A DNA stretch of 8,473 bases, taken from contig JAMPYA010000088.1 of assembly GCA_023700885.1 (NCBI GenBank), forward strand, positions 1-8,473, written 5' to 3'. The translations under genes were made by a program, and so were the position numbers. Position 1 is the stretch's first letter, and the number at the start of each line of letters is the position of its first letter. Below are positions 1 through 5,750 of the stretch, one piece after another. The notes below the pieces were generated by a model. That model had not been told where the DNA came from. It saw only the letters and a list, made by a program, of their open reading frames with translations, and did no database searches. Source of the DNA: Flavobacteriaceae bacterium (GTDB lineage Bacteria > Bacteroidota > Bacteroidia > Flavobacteriales > Flavobacteriaceae).

Positions 1-582
1 CGTGAACTAAATGAAGAAAGTGAGCGTTTGGCTGGTTTACAACGCGAAATGAATGCGCGTTCAAATAGAATAAATGAACTAGAACGTTTAATAGCTTCTA
101 AAGACGAAGCCATGAAAAAATTAAAAACAGCCATTTCTAATGCACTTGCAGGTTTTGAAGGTAAAGGATTAACCGTTGTTCACAAAAACGGAAAAGTATA
201 TGTTTCGATGGAAAATAAATTGTTATTTAGCTCAGGAAGTTGGGCGGTAGGCAGTGAAGGGCAAAGAGCAGTTATGCAACTGTCAAGAGTATTGGCAGAA
301 AATAAAGATATAGAGGTTTTAATAGAAGGCCATACAGATAATGTACCATATACGGGAGCTGTTATAAATGACAACTGGGATTTATCAGTTAAAAGAGCTA
401 CCGCTATTGTAAGAATTTTACAAGACAACAACGTATCTCCAAAACGCATTACTGCAGCAGGAAGAAGTGAATACAATCCAATCGATTCTAATGCATCGGC
501 TGAAGGTAAAGCAAAAAACAGAAGAATCGAAATTATTTTAACACCTAATCTAGACGAAGTCTCAAAATTATTAAACGAATAA
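1..582 (+). CDS. OmpA-family peptidoglycan-binding protein, C-terminal part (5' truncated by window edge)
   Basis: The reading frame is open to base 1, so the start lies outside the window; the TTG at 28 is an internal Leu codon, not a start. There are 193 residues visible. Residues 1-50 are charged and heptad-like, which suggests the end of a coiled coil. The rest is an OmpA C-terminal domain. It contains GHTDN near 110-114, NWDLSVKRA near 125-133 (the NxxLSxxRA signature), GRSEYNPI, and NRRIEIIL near the end. By analogy with OmpA/Pal, D113 and R132 are the likely ligands for the diaminopimelate of peptidoglycan. Such proteins tie the envelope to the cell wall and are often mislabelled MotB; there is no flagellar context here. 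The transglycosylase gene follows after 10 nt, so the two are probably one transcription unit. The family assignment is secure. The N-terminus, and whether it is a signal peptide or a lipobox, cannot be seen. Confidence 0.93.
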   Translation, partial: RELNEESERLAGLQREMNARSNRINELERLIASKDEAMKKLKTAISNALAGFEGKGLTVVHKNGKVYVSMENKLLFSSGSWAVGSEGQRAVMQLSRVLAENKDIEVLIEGHTDNVPYTGAVINDNWDLSVKRATAIVRILQDNNVSPKRITAAGRSEYNPIDSNASAEGKAKNRRIEIILTPNLDEVSKLLNE

Positions 583-592
583 ATTGATATAA

Positions 593-1885
593 ATGAAGCA
601 AGTAACCCTAATAATTGCTATAATATTTTCATTAAATGGAATCGCAAATTCAATTGAAAAAGATTCGACCGTTGAAATTCAAAGTTTAAATTATGAGTAT
701 TTTAAAAATAATTTAAAATCATATAAAACTGCTAAAAGTATTGACAGTCTTTGGCTTTCAGAATTGTATAAATCTTCGTTAATAGACACATCTAGTTATA
801 TTGTTGATATTGATAGTATTGAAGTTTTTAATGATGCAGAATTACCTACAGAACTTTTAAAAGAAAGATTAGCTCATTTAAACAGCAAAACACCTTTTAA
901 TATAGATTATAGTCCGGAATTAGAAAAATTAATCAAGTTCTATCTTCAAAAAAGGAGAAAAAGTTTGGCTAATATTATAGGAAGATCACAATATTATTTT
1001 CCGGTTTTTGAAGAACATTTAGCTAAAAATAATATTCCGTTAGAGTTAAAATATTTAGCCATTATTGAATCTGCATTAAATCCAAGAGCAAAATCAAGAG
1101 TTGGAGCAACTGGTTTGTGGCAATTTATGTATCAAACAGGTATACAATACGGGTTAAAAGTGAGTTCCTATGTTGATGAACGTTCCAATCCAATAAAATC
1201 AACAGAAGCGGCAAGTAAATATTTATTAACATTGTACAATGTTTTTGGTGATTGGAATCTAGCACTCGCCGCATACAATTCTGGCCCGGGAAATGTAACA
1301 AAAGCGATTCGTCGTTCTGGCGGAAAAACTAATTATTGGAATTTGAGACCTTATCTTCCTAGAGAAACAGCTAATTATGTTCCAGCATTTTATGCAACTT
1401 TATATTTGATGGAATTTGCTAAAGAACATAATTTACAGACTAATAAAGTACAAGCAAATTTCTTTGAAACAGATACTATCCATATAAAAAAACAAATTTC
1501 TTTTGAGCAAATTAATAAAATGTTAGATGTTGATGTTGAATTACTTCAATTTTTAAATCCGCAGTTTAAATTAGATATCGTTCCTTTTGTAAAAGGTGAA
1601 AATAATTTTATCACTTTACCCATTAATACAGCAGCTCGTTTTGTGAGTAATGAAGAATTAGTTTATGCAATTGCCCAAGAAGAAGAAAGTAAACGAGAAA
1701 AACAGCTTCCTCAAAACATAATTACCAATGATAGGATAAGATATAAAGTTAGAAGCGGAGATAATCTTGGTAAAATAGCTAATAAATATGGAGTAAATAT
1801 AAGTCAAATAAAAAAGTGGAATAACCTTAAAAGTAGCACCATAAGAGCTGGACAATATTTAACTATTTATCCAAGAAGTACCTAA
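593..1885 (+). CDS. MltD-like membrane-bound/periplasmic lytic murein transglycosylase with C-terminal LysM
   Basis: 430 aa. This protein should cleave the MurNAc-GlcNAc bond of peptidoglycan in the periplasm, leaving 1,6-anhydroMurNAc ends. Residues 1-20 are a signal peptide (MKQVTLIIAI then a hydrophobic stretch, possible cleavage after ANS). The SLT (family 1 transglycosylase) domain spans roughly 130-275. The catalytic Glu is E159 in LAIIESALNP, followed by GATGLWQFM (171-179) and LALAAYNSGPGNV (223-235), the usual family blocks. A single LysM domain, about 384-427 (YKVRSGDNLGKIANKYGV), binds glycan; E. coli MltD has two. There is no lipobox Cys, so it is soluble or loosely attached rather than a lipoprotein. 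The start is the ATG 10 nt after the OmpA-family stop, with no Shine-Dalgarno. Being paired with a peptidoglycan-binding OmpA protein fits a wall-remodelling role. The reaction class is well supported; the exact paralogue name (MltD or another) is not. Confidence 0.92.
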   Translation: MKQVTLIIAIIFSLNGIANSIEKDSTVEIQSLNYEYFKNNLKSYKTAKSIDSLWLSELYKSSLIDTSSYIVDIDSIEVFNDAELPTELLKERLAHLNSKTPFNIDYSPELEKLIKFYLQKRRKSLANIIGRSQYYFPVFEEHLAKNNIPLELKYLAIIESALNPRAKSRVGATGLWQFMYQTGIQYGLKVSSYVDERSNPIKSTEAASKYLLTLYNVFGDWNLALAAYNSGPGNVTKAIRRSGGKTNYWNLRPYLPRETANYVPAFYATLYLMEFAKEHNLQTNKVQANFFETDTIHIKKQISFEQINKMLDVDVELLQFLNPQFKLDIVPFVKGENNFITLPINTAARFVSNEELVYAIAQEEESKREKQLPQNIITNDRIRYKVRSGDNLGKIANKYGVNISQIKKWNNLKSSTIRAGQYLTIYPRST

Positions 1886-1886
1886 T

Positions 1887-1919
1887 TAAATTAATATTGG
1901 CATAATTGATGTTAATTTA
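1887..1919 (+). other. Possible AU-rich hairpin just after the transglycosylase stop
   Basis: Two bases after the stop codon, 1887-1894 (TAAATTAA) can pair with 1912-1919 (TTAATTTA). The stem can be extended inward as RNA by several G-U pairs to a loop near 1901-1905. It has no GC core and no T tract follows, so it is at best a weak terminator or an RNA 3'-end stabiliser, and it may be chance in AT-rich DNA. Confidence 0.25.
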
Positions 1920-1956
1920 TTAATTCAAAATATAATTAAAATATGAAATAGCCATG

Positions 1957-1997
1957 TTTGCAAAAACACAATTGCAAAGCAATCACTGAACACTGAA
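1957..1997. repeat. Short inverted repeat and tandem heptamer in the 207-nt gap before the DUF4837 gene
   Basis: TTTGCAA (1957-1963) and TTGCAAA (1972-1978) form a 7-bp inverted repeat with an 8-nt spacer. Right after it, CACTGAA occurs twice in tandem (1984-1990 and 1991-1997). The gap 1886-2092 carries no ORF that I would call. It has no exact TAnnTTTG element, only one-mismatch versions CATGTTTG (1953-1960) and AAACTTTG (2019-2026). A regulatory role is possible but unproven. Confidence 0.35.
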
Positions 1998-2052
1998 ACA
2001 AATAAAATTTAGTGAAGTAAACTTTGATGAAAATATTTTAATCAAACTGGCG

Positions 2053-2107
2053 TATTCCATATGACAAATGAAAAAAAATAAAATATTCACATATGAAAAA
2101 AATAATA
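2053..2107 (+). repeat. Imperfect short direct duplication around the DUF4837 start codon
   Basis: TATTC-CATATG followed by an A run (2053-2082) recurs as TATTCA-CATATG followed by an A run (2084-2107). The first copy has six extra bases (CAAATG) after its CATATGA. The second CATATG contains the real start at 2093. The first contains an out-of-frame ATG at 2061 that opens a six-codon ORF (MTNEKK, stop at 2079-2081). It looks like a small local duplication. Confidence 0.5.
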
Positions 2108-3064
2108 TCACTTTTATTAACTATAATACTTTTTATAAGTTGTTCTGATACAAAACCAGAGTTGACGTTAGTAAACTCTACCGGAAAAATAAATCATTTA
2201 TTAGTTGTAATTAAAAACACCCAATGGCAGGGTGAAGTTGGGGATGAAATTAGAAAAATATTAGGTTCACCTGTATTGGGATTGCCTCAACCTGAAACTC
2301 AATTCAATATAACACAGGTAGCGCCAGAATATTTTGGAAGTATGTTTAAAACTAGTAGAAGTGTTTTACATGTGACAATTGGTGAAAAAAATCAATTTTC
2401 AATTAAAAATGACGTCTATTCAAAGCCTCAAAGAATTATTCAAATTGTCGGAAAGGACAACACTTCTTTAGCTCATCTAATACAAAAACATCAAAATGAA
2501 TTAATTTCCGTTTTCAAAAACAATGATCTTAATTCTACTCAAAAAATGCTCAACAAAGATTTGTGGGAAAAGGAAAAAATAAAAACATTTAAATCATTAG
2601 GATTTCAGTTAAATATTCCAAAAAAATATAAAATGGTTGATGATAATGGAGCTTTTTTATGGATGAGAAATCCAATTTCAAGCGGCAGTATGAACATCAT
2701 TGCATATTCAGTCCCAATTTTATCTGATAATGATTTAACAGGAAACAATATTATTTCAATACGAGATTCTATAGGTAAAAAACATATTCCAGGCGGACCA
2801 GAAGGCTCTTATATGATTACTGAAGCAGCTTATTCACCTCATATTTTTAATATTACTTTAATAGGTAAAAAAGCCTTTGAAACACGTGGTAAATGGGAAG
2901 TTTATGGAGATTTTATGGCAGGACCATTTTTAAATTATACGGTTATTGATGAAAAAAATAATAGATTAGTGGTAGTAGAAGGGTTTGCGTATGCACCAGC
3001 AGTTGATAAACGCGATTATATGTTTGAACTCGAAGCGGTTCTTAAAACATTGAAAATAAATTAG
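2093..3064 (+). CDS. DUF4837 family lipoprotein
   Basis: 323 aa, the usual length of DUF4837 proteins as I know them, a family found in Bacteroidota and without a known biochemical role. Residues 1-16 are a lipoprotein signal peptide (MKKII, hydrophobic core, then FISC) with the lipidated Cys at 17, so it should be anchored to a membrane facing the periplasm or cell surface. The mature part begins SDTKPE and has about 300 soluble residues with no further membrane segment. Recognisable stretches include GKINHLLVVI (31-40), GSPVLGLPQPE (58-68), NPISSGSMNII (193-203) and IPGGPEGSYM (232-241). The start is the ATG within the second CATATG; no Shine-Dalgarno is present. It lies 207 nt after the transglycosylase, so it may have its own promoter, although none matches consensus well, and it ends before a strong terminator. 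Its place beside OmpA and transglycosylase genes suggests an envelope role, which is inference. Confidence 0.87.
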   Translation: MKKIISLLLTIILFISCSDTKPELTLVNSTGKINHLLVVIKNTQWQGEVGDEIRKILGSPVLGLPQPETQFNITQVAPEYFGSMFKTSRSVLHVTIGEKNQFSIKNDVYSKPQRIIQIVGKDNTSLAHLIQKHQNELISVFKNNDLNSTQKMLNKDLWEKEKIKTFKSLGFQLNIPKKYKMVDDNGAFLWMRNPISSGSMNIIAYSVPILSDNDLTGNNIISIRDSIGKKHIPGGPEGSYMITEAAYSPHIFNITLIGKKAFETRGKWEVYGDFMAGPFLNYTVIDEKNNRLVVVEGFAYAPAVDKRDYMFELEAVLKTLKIN

Positions 3065-3080
3065 ATAAAATTTTTAGACC

Positions 3081-3107
3081 AAAAAACTCGCTTCAAGCGA
3101 GTTTTTT
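3081..3107. terminator. Bidirectional intrinsic terminator between convergent genes
   Basis: A perfect inverted repeat: AAAAAACTCGCTT (3081-3093) and AAGCGAGTTTTTT (3095-3107). In RNA this folds as a CUCGC/GCGAG core with a UUCAA loop and an A-U base, giving a U tract on either strand. It lies 16 nt after the DUF4837 stop and 4 nt after the stop of the minus-strand gene at 3112, so it can serve both. Confidence 0.92.
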
Positions 3108-3111
3108 GTTT

Positions 3112-3330
3112 TTAAAATCGAACTAAAATATAACCACCACGCACTCTTTGATAATGGTTATTATTCCAATGGTAATATCTTTTACCTTTTACTTTTACAA
3201 TTTTGTAGTGAGCAGGTCTCGTTTTAACAACGACCACTCCTTGCGGAGGTTTGTGTCCAAAATGAACAACACATGAACTTGCAGGAAATAAAAACAAACC
3301 CACAACCAATAATATTAAAATTTTTTTCAT
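3112..3330 (-). CDS. Small basic His/Tyr-rich predicted lipoprotein, function unknown
   Basis: 72 aa. The N-terminus MKKILILLVV and the hydrophobic run to P16 form a signal peptide ending in ASSC, so Cys20 is a possible lipidation site (Ala rather than Leu at -3 makes the lipobox imperfect). The mature part of about 52 residues is strongly basic and rich in His, Tyr, Val and Arg: HFGHKPPQG, VVVVKTRPAHYKIVKVKGKR, then YYHWNNNHYQRVRGG. It resembles other tiny flavobacterial envelope proteins ending in a short beta-rich Tyr/His segment, but I cannot assign a family. The signal peptide, a plausible ATG, and a stop 4 nt from a strong terminator argue that it is a real gene. It lies 52 nt downstream of glnS on the same strand, and the gap has no good promoter match, so co-transcription with glnS is possible. 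Confidence 0.72.
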   Translation of the reverse strand: MKKILILLVVGLFLFPASSCVVHFGHKPPQGVVVVKTRPAHYKIVKVKGKRYYHWNNNHYQRVRGGYILVRF

Positions 3331-3341
3331 AGGATGATGAT

Positions 3342-3373
3342 TTATTAAATTTCTCTAATATACAATTTAATAA
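3342..3373. repeat. Perfect 10-bp AT-only inverted repeat between glnS and the small lipoprotein gene
   Basis: TTATTAAATT (3342-3351) and AATTTAATAA (3364-3373) are exact reverse complements with a 12-nt spacer, filling most of the 52-nt gap. It could be a protein-binding dyad, a weak RNA hairpin that sets how much glnS transcript reaches the small gene, or chance in AT-rich DNA. It lacks the GC core and U tract of a real terminator. Confidence 0.4.
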
Positions 3374-3382
3374 CCAAATAAC

Positions 3383-5071
3383 TTAATTTTCTTTGGCACT
3401 TATCTTAGCCCAAGTATCTTTTAAAGTAACCGTTCTGTTAAAAACTAGATTTTCAGAATTAGAATCTTTATCAACACAAAAGTACCCTAATCTTTGAAAC
3501 TGAAAACGTTCACCAATTTCAGCACTTTTAACGCTTGGTTCCATAAATCCGGTTACTATTTTAAGAGAATCTGGATTGATAAATTCTTTAAAATCTTTAT
3601 CTTTTTGAGCATCTGGAGCTTCATCAGTAAACAATCTGTCGTACAATCTTATTTCAGCTTTTTCAGCGTGTTTGATAGAAACCCAATGCAAAGTTCCTTT
3701 TACTTTACGCATACTGGCTTCGGTTCCACTTCCACTTAAACTATCAGTATCGTAGGTTGCATGAATTTCTACAATATTTCCAGCTTCATCTTTTACAACA
3801 TCGGTTGCTTTGATGATATAAGCATTTTTTAACCGCACTTCTTTATCAATAGATAATCTAAAGAATTTTTTATTAGCTTCTTCTTTAAAATCTTCACGCT
3901 CAATGTATAGTTCTTTTGAGAATGGAACTTTACGAAACCCAGCATTTTCATCTTCCTGATTATTTTCAGCATCTAGCCATTCTTCTTGTTCATCAGGATA
4001 ATTAGTGATGACTAATTTTACAGGATCGATAACGCCCATAATTCGGGGTGCGGTTTTGTTTAAATCTTCACGAATACAAAACTCTAAAAGCGAAACATCA
4101 ATTAAATTTTCACGTTTTGCTACTCCAATAATCTCACTAAAATTTCTGATAGATGCTGGTGTATAACCTCTTCTTCTTAAACCGGAAATAGTAGGCATAC
4201 GCGGGTCATCCCAACCGTTAACATGTTTTTCATTAACCAATTGTAACAATTTGCGCTTACTCATTACGGTGTAATTTAAATTTAAACGCGCAAATTCTCT
4301 TTGTTTTGGTCTAAGTTTTTTAGTATCATAAATTTGATCTAAATACCAATCGTACAACTCACGATGTACTTCAAATTCTAAGGTACAAATAGAGTGTGAA
4401 ATTTGCTCAATATAATCAGATTCTCCATGAGCCCAGTCATACATTGGATATATTTTCCAATCATTTCCTGTACGATGATGAGAAGCTTTTAAAATGCGAT
4501 ACATAATAGGGTCGCGCATATGCATATTAGGTGAAGCCATATCAATTTTAGCGCGTAAAACATGCGAACCTTCAGCAAATTCCCCGTTTTTCATTTTCTC
4601 GAATAACTCAAGATTTTCAGCAACACTTCTATCTCTTCCTGGACTATTTATTCCAGCTTGCGTTGGAGTTCCTTTTTGTGCAGCAATTTCTTCGGATGAT
4701 TGTGTTTCGATATAAGCCTTTCCTTCTTTTATAAGTTTTAAAGCCCAATCGTATAATTGTTGAAAATAATCAGATGAATATAATTCATTAGCCCATTTAA
4801 ATCCCAACCATTGAATATCTTCTTTAATAGCATCTACATATTCTTGCTCTTCTTTAGTTGGATTGGTATCATCAAAACGCAAATTAACAGGCGCATTGTA
4901 TTTTAATCCTAAACCAAAATTGAGACAAATTGATTTAGCGTGCCCAATATGTAAATATCCATTTGGTTCTGGCGGAAATCTAAAACGCAATTTAGAACGG
5001 TCTAAACCATTAGCTATATCATCTTCAATAATTTGCTCTAAAAAATTAAGCGGCTTTTTATCTTCCTCCAT
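3383..5071 (-). CDS. glnS: Glutaminyl-tRNA synthetase (GlnRS)
   Basis: 562 aa, full length (E. coli GlnRS is 554). It charges tRNA-Gln with glutamine using ATP in the cytoplasm. It is a class I synthetase: FPPEPNGYLHIGHAKS (32-47) contains the HIGH motif at 41-44, and VMSKRKL (269-275) is the KMSKS-type loop. The active-site block RFDDTNP (65-71) and the stretch YPMYDWAHGESDY...CTLEFEVHRELYDW (208-242) match GlnRS rather than GluRS. The C-terminal beta-barrel anticodon-binding region includes YDTDSLSGSGTEASMRKVKGTLHWVS-like sequence, split here only for naming, and ends in TLKDTWAKISAKEN. There is no extra YqeY-type tail. The start fits because HIGH then lies at the same distance from the N-terminus as in E. 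coli. Having GlnRS means the cell need not depend on the GatCAB route for Gln-tRNA. The gene is divergent from folB. Confidence 0.98.
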   Translation of the reverse strand: MEEDKKPLNFLEQIIEDDIANGLDRSKLRFRFPPEPNGYLHIGHAKSICLNFGLGLKYNAPVNLRFDDTNPTKEEQEYVDAIKEDIQWLGFKWANELYSSDYFQQLYDWALKLIKEGKAYIETQSSEEIAAQKGTPTQAGINSPGRDRSVAENLELFEKMKNGEFAEGSHVLRAKIDMASPNMHMRDPIMYRILKASHHRTGNDWKIYPMYDWAHGESDYIEQISHSICTLEFEVHRELYDWYLDQIYDTKKLRPKQREFARLNLNYTVMSKRKLLQLVNEKHVNGWDDPRMPTISGLRRRGYTPASIRNFSEIIGVAKRENLIDVSLLEFCIREDLNKTAPRIMGVIDPVKLVITNYPDEQEEWLDAENNQEDENAGFRKVPFSKELYIEREDFKEEANKKFFRLSIDKEVRLKNAYIIKATDVVKDEAGNIVEIHATYDTDSLSGSGTEASMRKVKGTLHWVSIKHAEKAEIRLYDRLFTDEAPDAQKDKDFKEFINPDSLKIVTGFMEPSVKSAEIGERFQFQRLGYFCVDKDSNSENLVFNRTVTLKDTWAKISAKEN

Positions 5072-5100
5072 AATGTATTTTTTGATTGGTAACTAATCAA

Positions 5101-5108
5101 CAAAATTA
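5101..5108 (-). promoter_or_regulatory. Predicted -7 element of the glnS promoter (Bacteroidota type)
   Basis: CAAAATTA on the plus strand reads TAATTTTG on the minus strand, an exact TAnnTTTG. It would place the transcript start about 20 nt before the glnS ATG. No clear TTTG/TTG -33 box is found at the usual distance, so the call rests on one element. TTGATT (5082-5087) and AATCAA (5095-5100) form a 6-bp inverted repeat across the likely start site. Confidence 0.45.
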
Positions 5109-5129
5109 TTGATTTTTTCGCTGAAAAGC

Positions 5130-5158
5130 TTTATCCTGAGATTGATTCTTTATTTTTG
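5130..5158 (+). promoter_or_regulatory. Predicted folB promoter (Bacteroidota -33/-7 type)
   Basis: TATTTTTG at 5151-5158 is an exact TAnnTTTG -7 element. TTTA at 5130-5133 is a one-mismatch -33 box 17 nt upstream. Transcription would begin near 5164, giving a leader of about 12 nt before the ATG at 5176. Confidence 0.55.
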
Positions 5159-5175
5159 TATAAAATTAATTGATT

Positions 5176-5538
5176 ATGGGTCATATAAAAGTTGAAAATA
5201 TATCGATATACGCCTATCATGGATGCATGATTGAAGAAGCTAAAATTGGTTCCGAATATATAGTTGATGTTGATGTAAAGGCAGATTTATCAAAATCAGC
5301 TAAAAGCGATGCCTTAAATGACACTGTTGATTATGTGCATTTAACCAATATTGTACATCAAGAAATGGCCATACGTTCTGAGTTATTAGAACATGTAGCC
5401 AAAAGAATTTTAGATCGAATTTTACTTGAGCTTTCCATGGTTAAAAAAGCAAGCATTTGGGTTGCAAAAATAAATCCGCCAATAGGAGGTAATGTAGAAA
5501 AAGTATTGGTTAAAATGTCAATCAAAAGGAAAAAGTAA
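5176..5538 (+). CDS. folB: Dihydroneopterin aldolase
   Basis: 120 aa, the normal size for FolB (S. aureus 121 aa). In folate synthesis it splits 7,8-dihydroneopterin into 6-hydroxymethyl-7,8-dihydropterin and glycolaldehyde in the cytoplasm; the enzyme is typically an octamer. Counted from M1 at 5176, the family landmarks are present: YHG at 14-16, the conserved Glu at 21 in the MIEEAKIG stretch, TVDY at 50-53 with the active-site Tyr53, LLEHVA at 70-75 with the pterin-binding Glu72, and the catalytic Lys98 in KINPP. I chose the ATG at 5176 rather than a TTG two codons upstream, because ATG is the stronger start and MGHIKVENISI matches usual FolB N-termini. No Shine-Dalgarno is present. It is divergent from glnS, and no terminator separates it from the tRNA gene 49 nt downstream, so some read-through into the tRNA is likely. 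Confidence 0.95.
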   Translation: MGHIKVENISIYAYHGCMIEEAKIGSEYIVDVDVKADLSKSAKSDALNDTVDYVHLTNIVHQEMAIRSELLEHVAKRILDRILLELSMVKKASIWVAKINPPIGGNVEKVLVKMSIKRKK

Positions 5539-5545
5539 AAAGAAC

Positions 5546-5575
5546 TTGTTAGAATACTAAATTTATGTAAATTTG
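5546..5575 (+). promoter_or_regulatory. Predicted tRNA-Cys promoter (TTG-N19-TAAATTTG)
   Basis: TTG at 5546-5548 and TAAATTTG (exact TAnnTTTG) at 5568-5575 are separated by 19 nt, the spacing expected of the primary sigma factor of Bacteroidota. The start site would be about 5582, a few bases before the mature tRNA. The -7 box forms half of a palindrome, AAATTTA-TG-TAAATTT (5559-5574). This is the best promoter match in the window. Confidence 0.75.
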
Positions 5576-5587
5576 CAATCCTTATAG

Positions 5588-5658
5588 GGCGTCATGGCCG
5601 AGTGGCTAGGCAGAGGTCTGCAAAACCTTCTACAGCGGTTCGAATCCGCTTGACGCCT
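5588..5658 (+). tRNA. tRNA-Cys (anticodon GCA)
   Basis: 71 nt with a complete cloverleaf. The acceptor stem is GGCGTCA (5588-5594) with TGACGCC (5651-5657). The D arm has GCC/GGC around AGTGGCTA. The anticodon stem GAGGT/ACCTT encloses CTGCAAA, with the anticodon GCA at 5620-5622. The T arm is AGCGG-TTCGAAT-CCGCT. The discriminator base is T (U73) at 5658, the identity element for cysteine. CCA is not fully encoded (CAA follows) and must be added by the CCA-adding enzyme. It stands alone, with its own promoter upstream and a terminator two bases downstream. Confidence 0.98.
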
Positions 5659-5659
5659 C

Positions 5660-5690
5660 AAAACCGTTTCATTTTTGGAACGGTTTTTTT
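5660..5690 (+). terminator. Intrinsic terminator of tRNA-Cys (and probably folB)
   Basis: AAAACCGTTTC (5660-5670) pairs with GGAACGGTTTT (5677-5687), 11 bp including one G-U pair, around the loop ATTTTT, followed by an unbroken T run to 5691. It starts two bases after the tRNA 3' end, so little trailer is left for processing. Confidence 0.9.
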
Positions 5691-5750
5691 TGTTTTCTTT
5701 AACACAAATTCGCCTTATTTTTTTGATATTTGTAATAGAAAATAAAAATC

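Noticed and set aside
28..30. TTG as a start for the OmpA-family protein
   Set aside because: The frame is open through base 1 and codes for coiled-coil residues upstream, so the gene is cut by the window edge.
180..476. Minus-strand ORF of 98 codons inside the OmpA-family gene
   Set aside because: It lies opposite a well-conserved OmpA domain, has no recognisable domain, and is best explained as a shadow of that gene.
1658..1855. Minus-strand 65-codon ORF rich in Phe, Ile and Ser opposite the LysM region
   Set aside because: Its hydrophobic character follows from being the complement of Lys/Asn-rich coding sequence; no independent support.
1906..1936. E. coli-like promoter (TTGATG, 19 nt, TATAAT) in the gap before DUF4837
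   Set aside because: The primary sigma factor of Bacteroidota recognises TTTG/TAnnTTTG, and TATAAT is expected by chance in AT-rich DNA.
3494..5096. Three plus-strand ORFs (3494-3739, 4494-4715, 4863-5096) opposite glnS
   Set aside because: They are antisense to the conserved GlnRS coding sequence, show low-complexity translations and have no convincing start signals.
5170..5172. TTG start giving a 122-aa FolB
   Set aside because: The ATG two codons later gives the normal FolB N-terminus and better spacing from the predicted promoter.
5588..5690. tRNA-Cys as an integration site for a mobile element
   Set aside because: There is no integrase, no repeat of the tRNA 3' end elsewhere in the window, and the tRNA is directly followed by its terminator.
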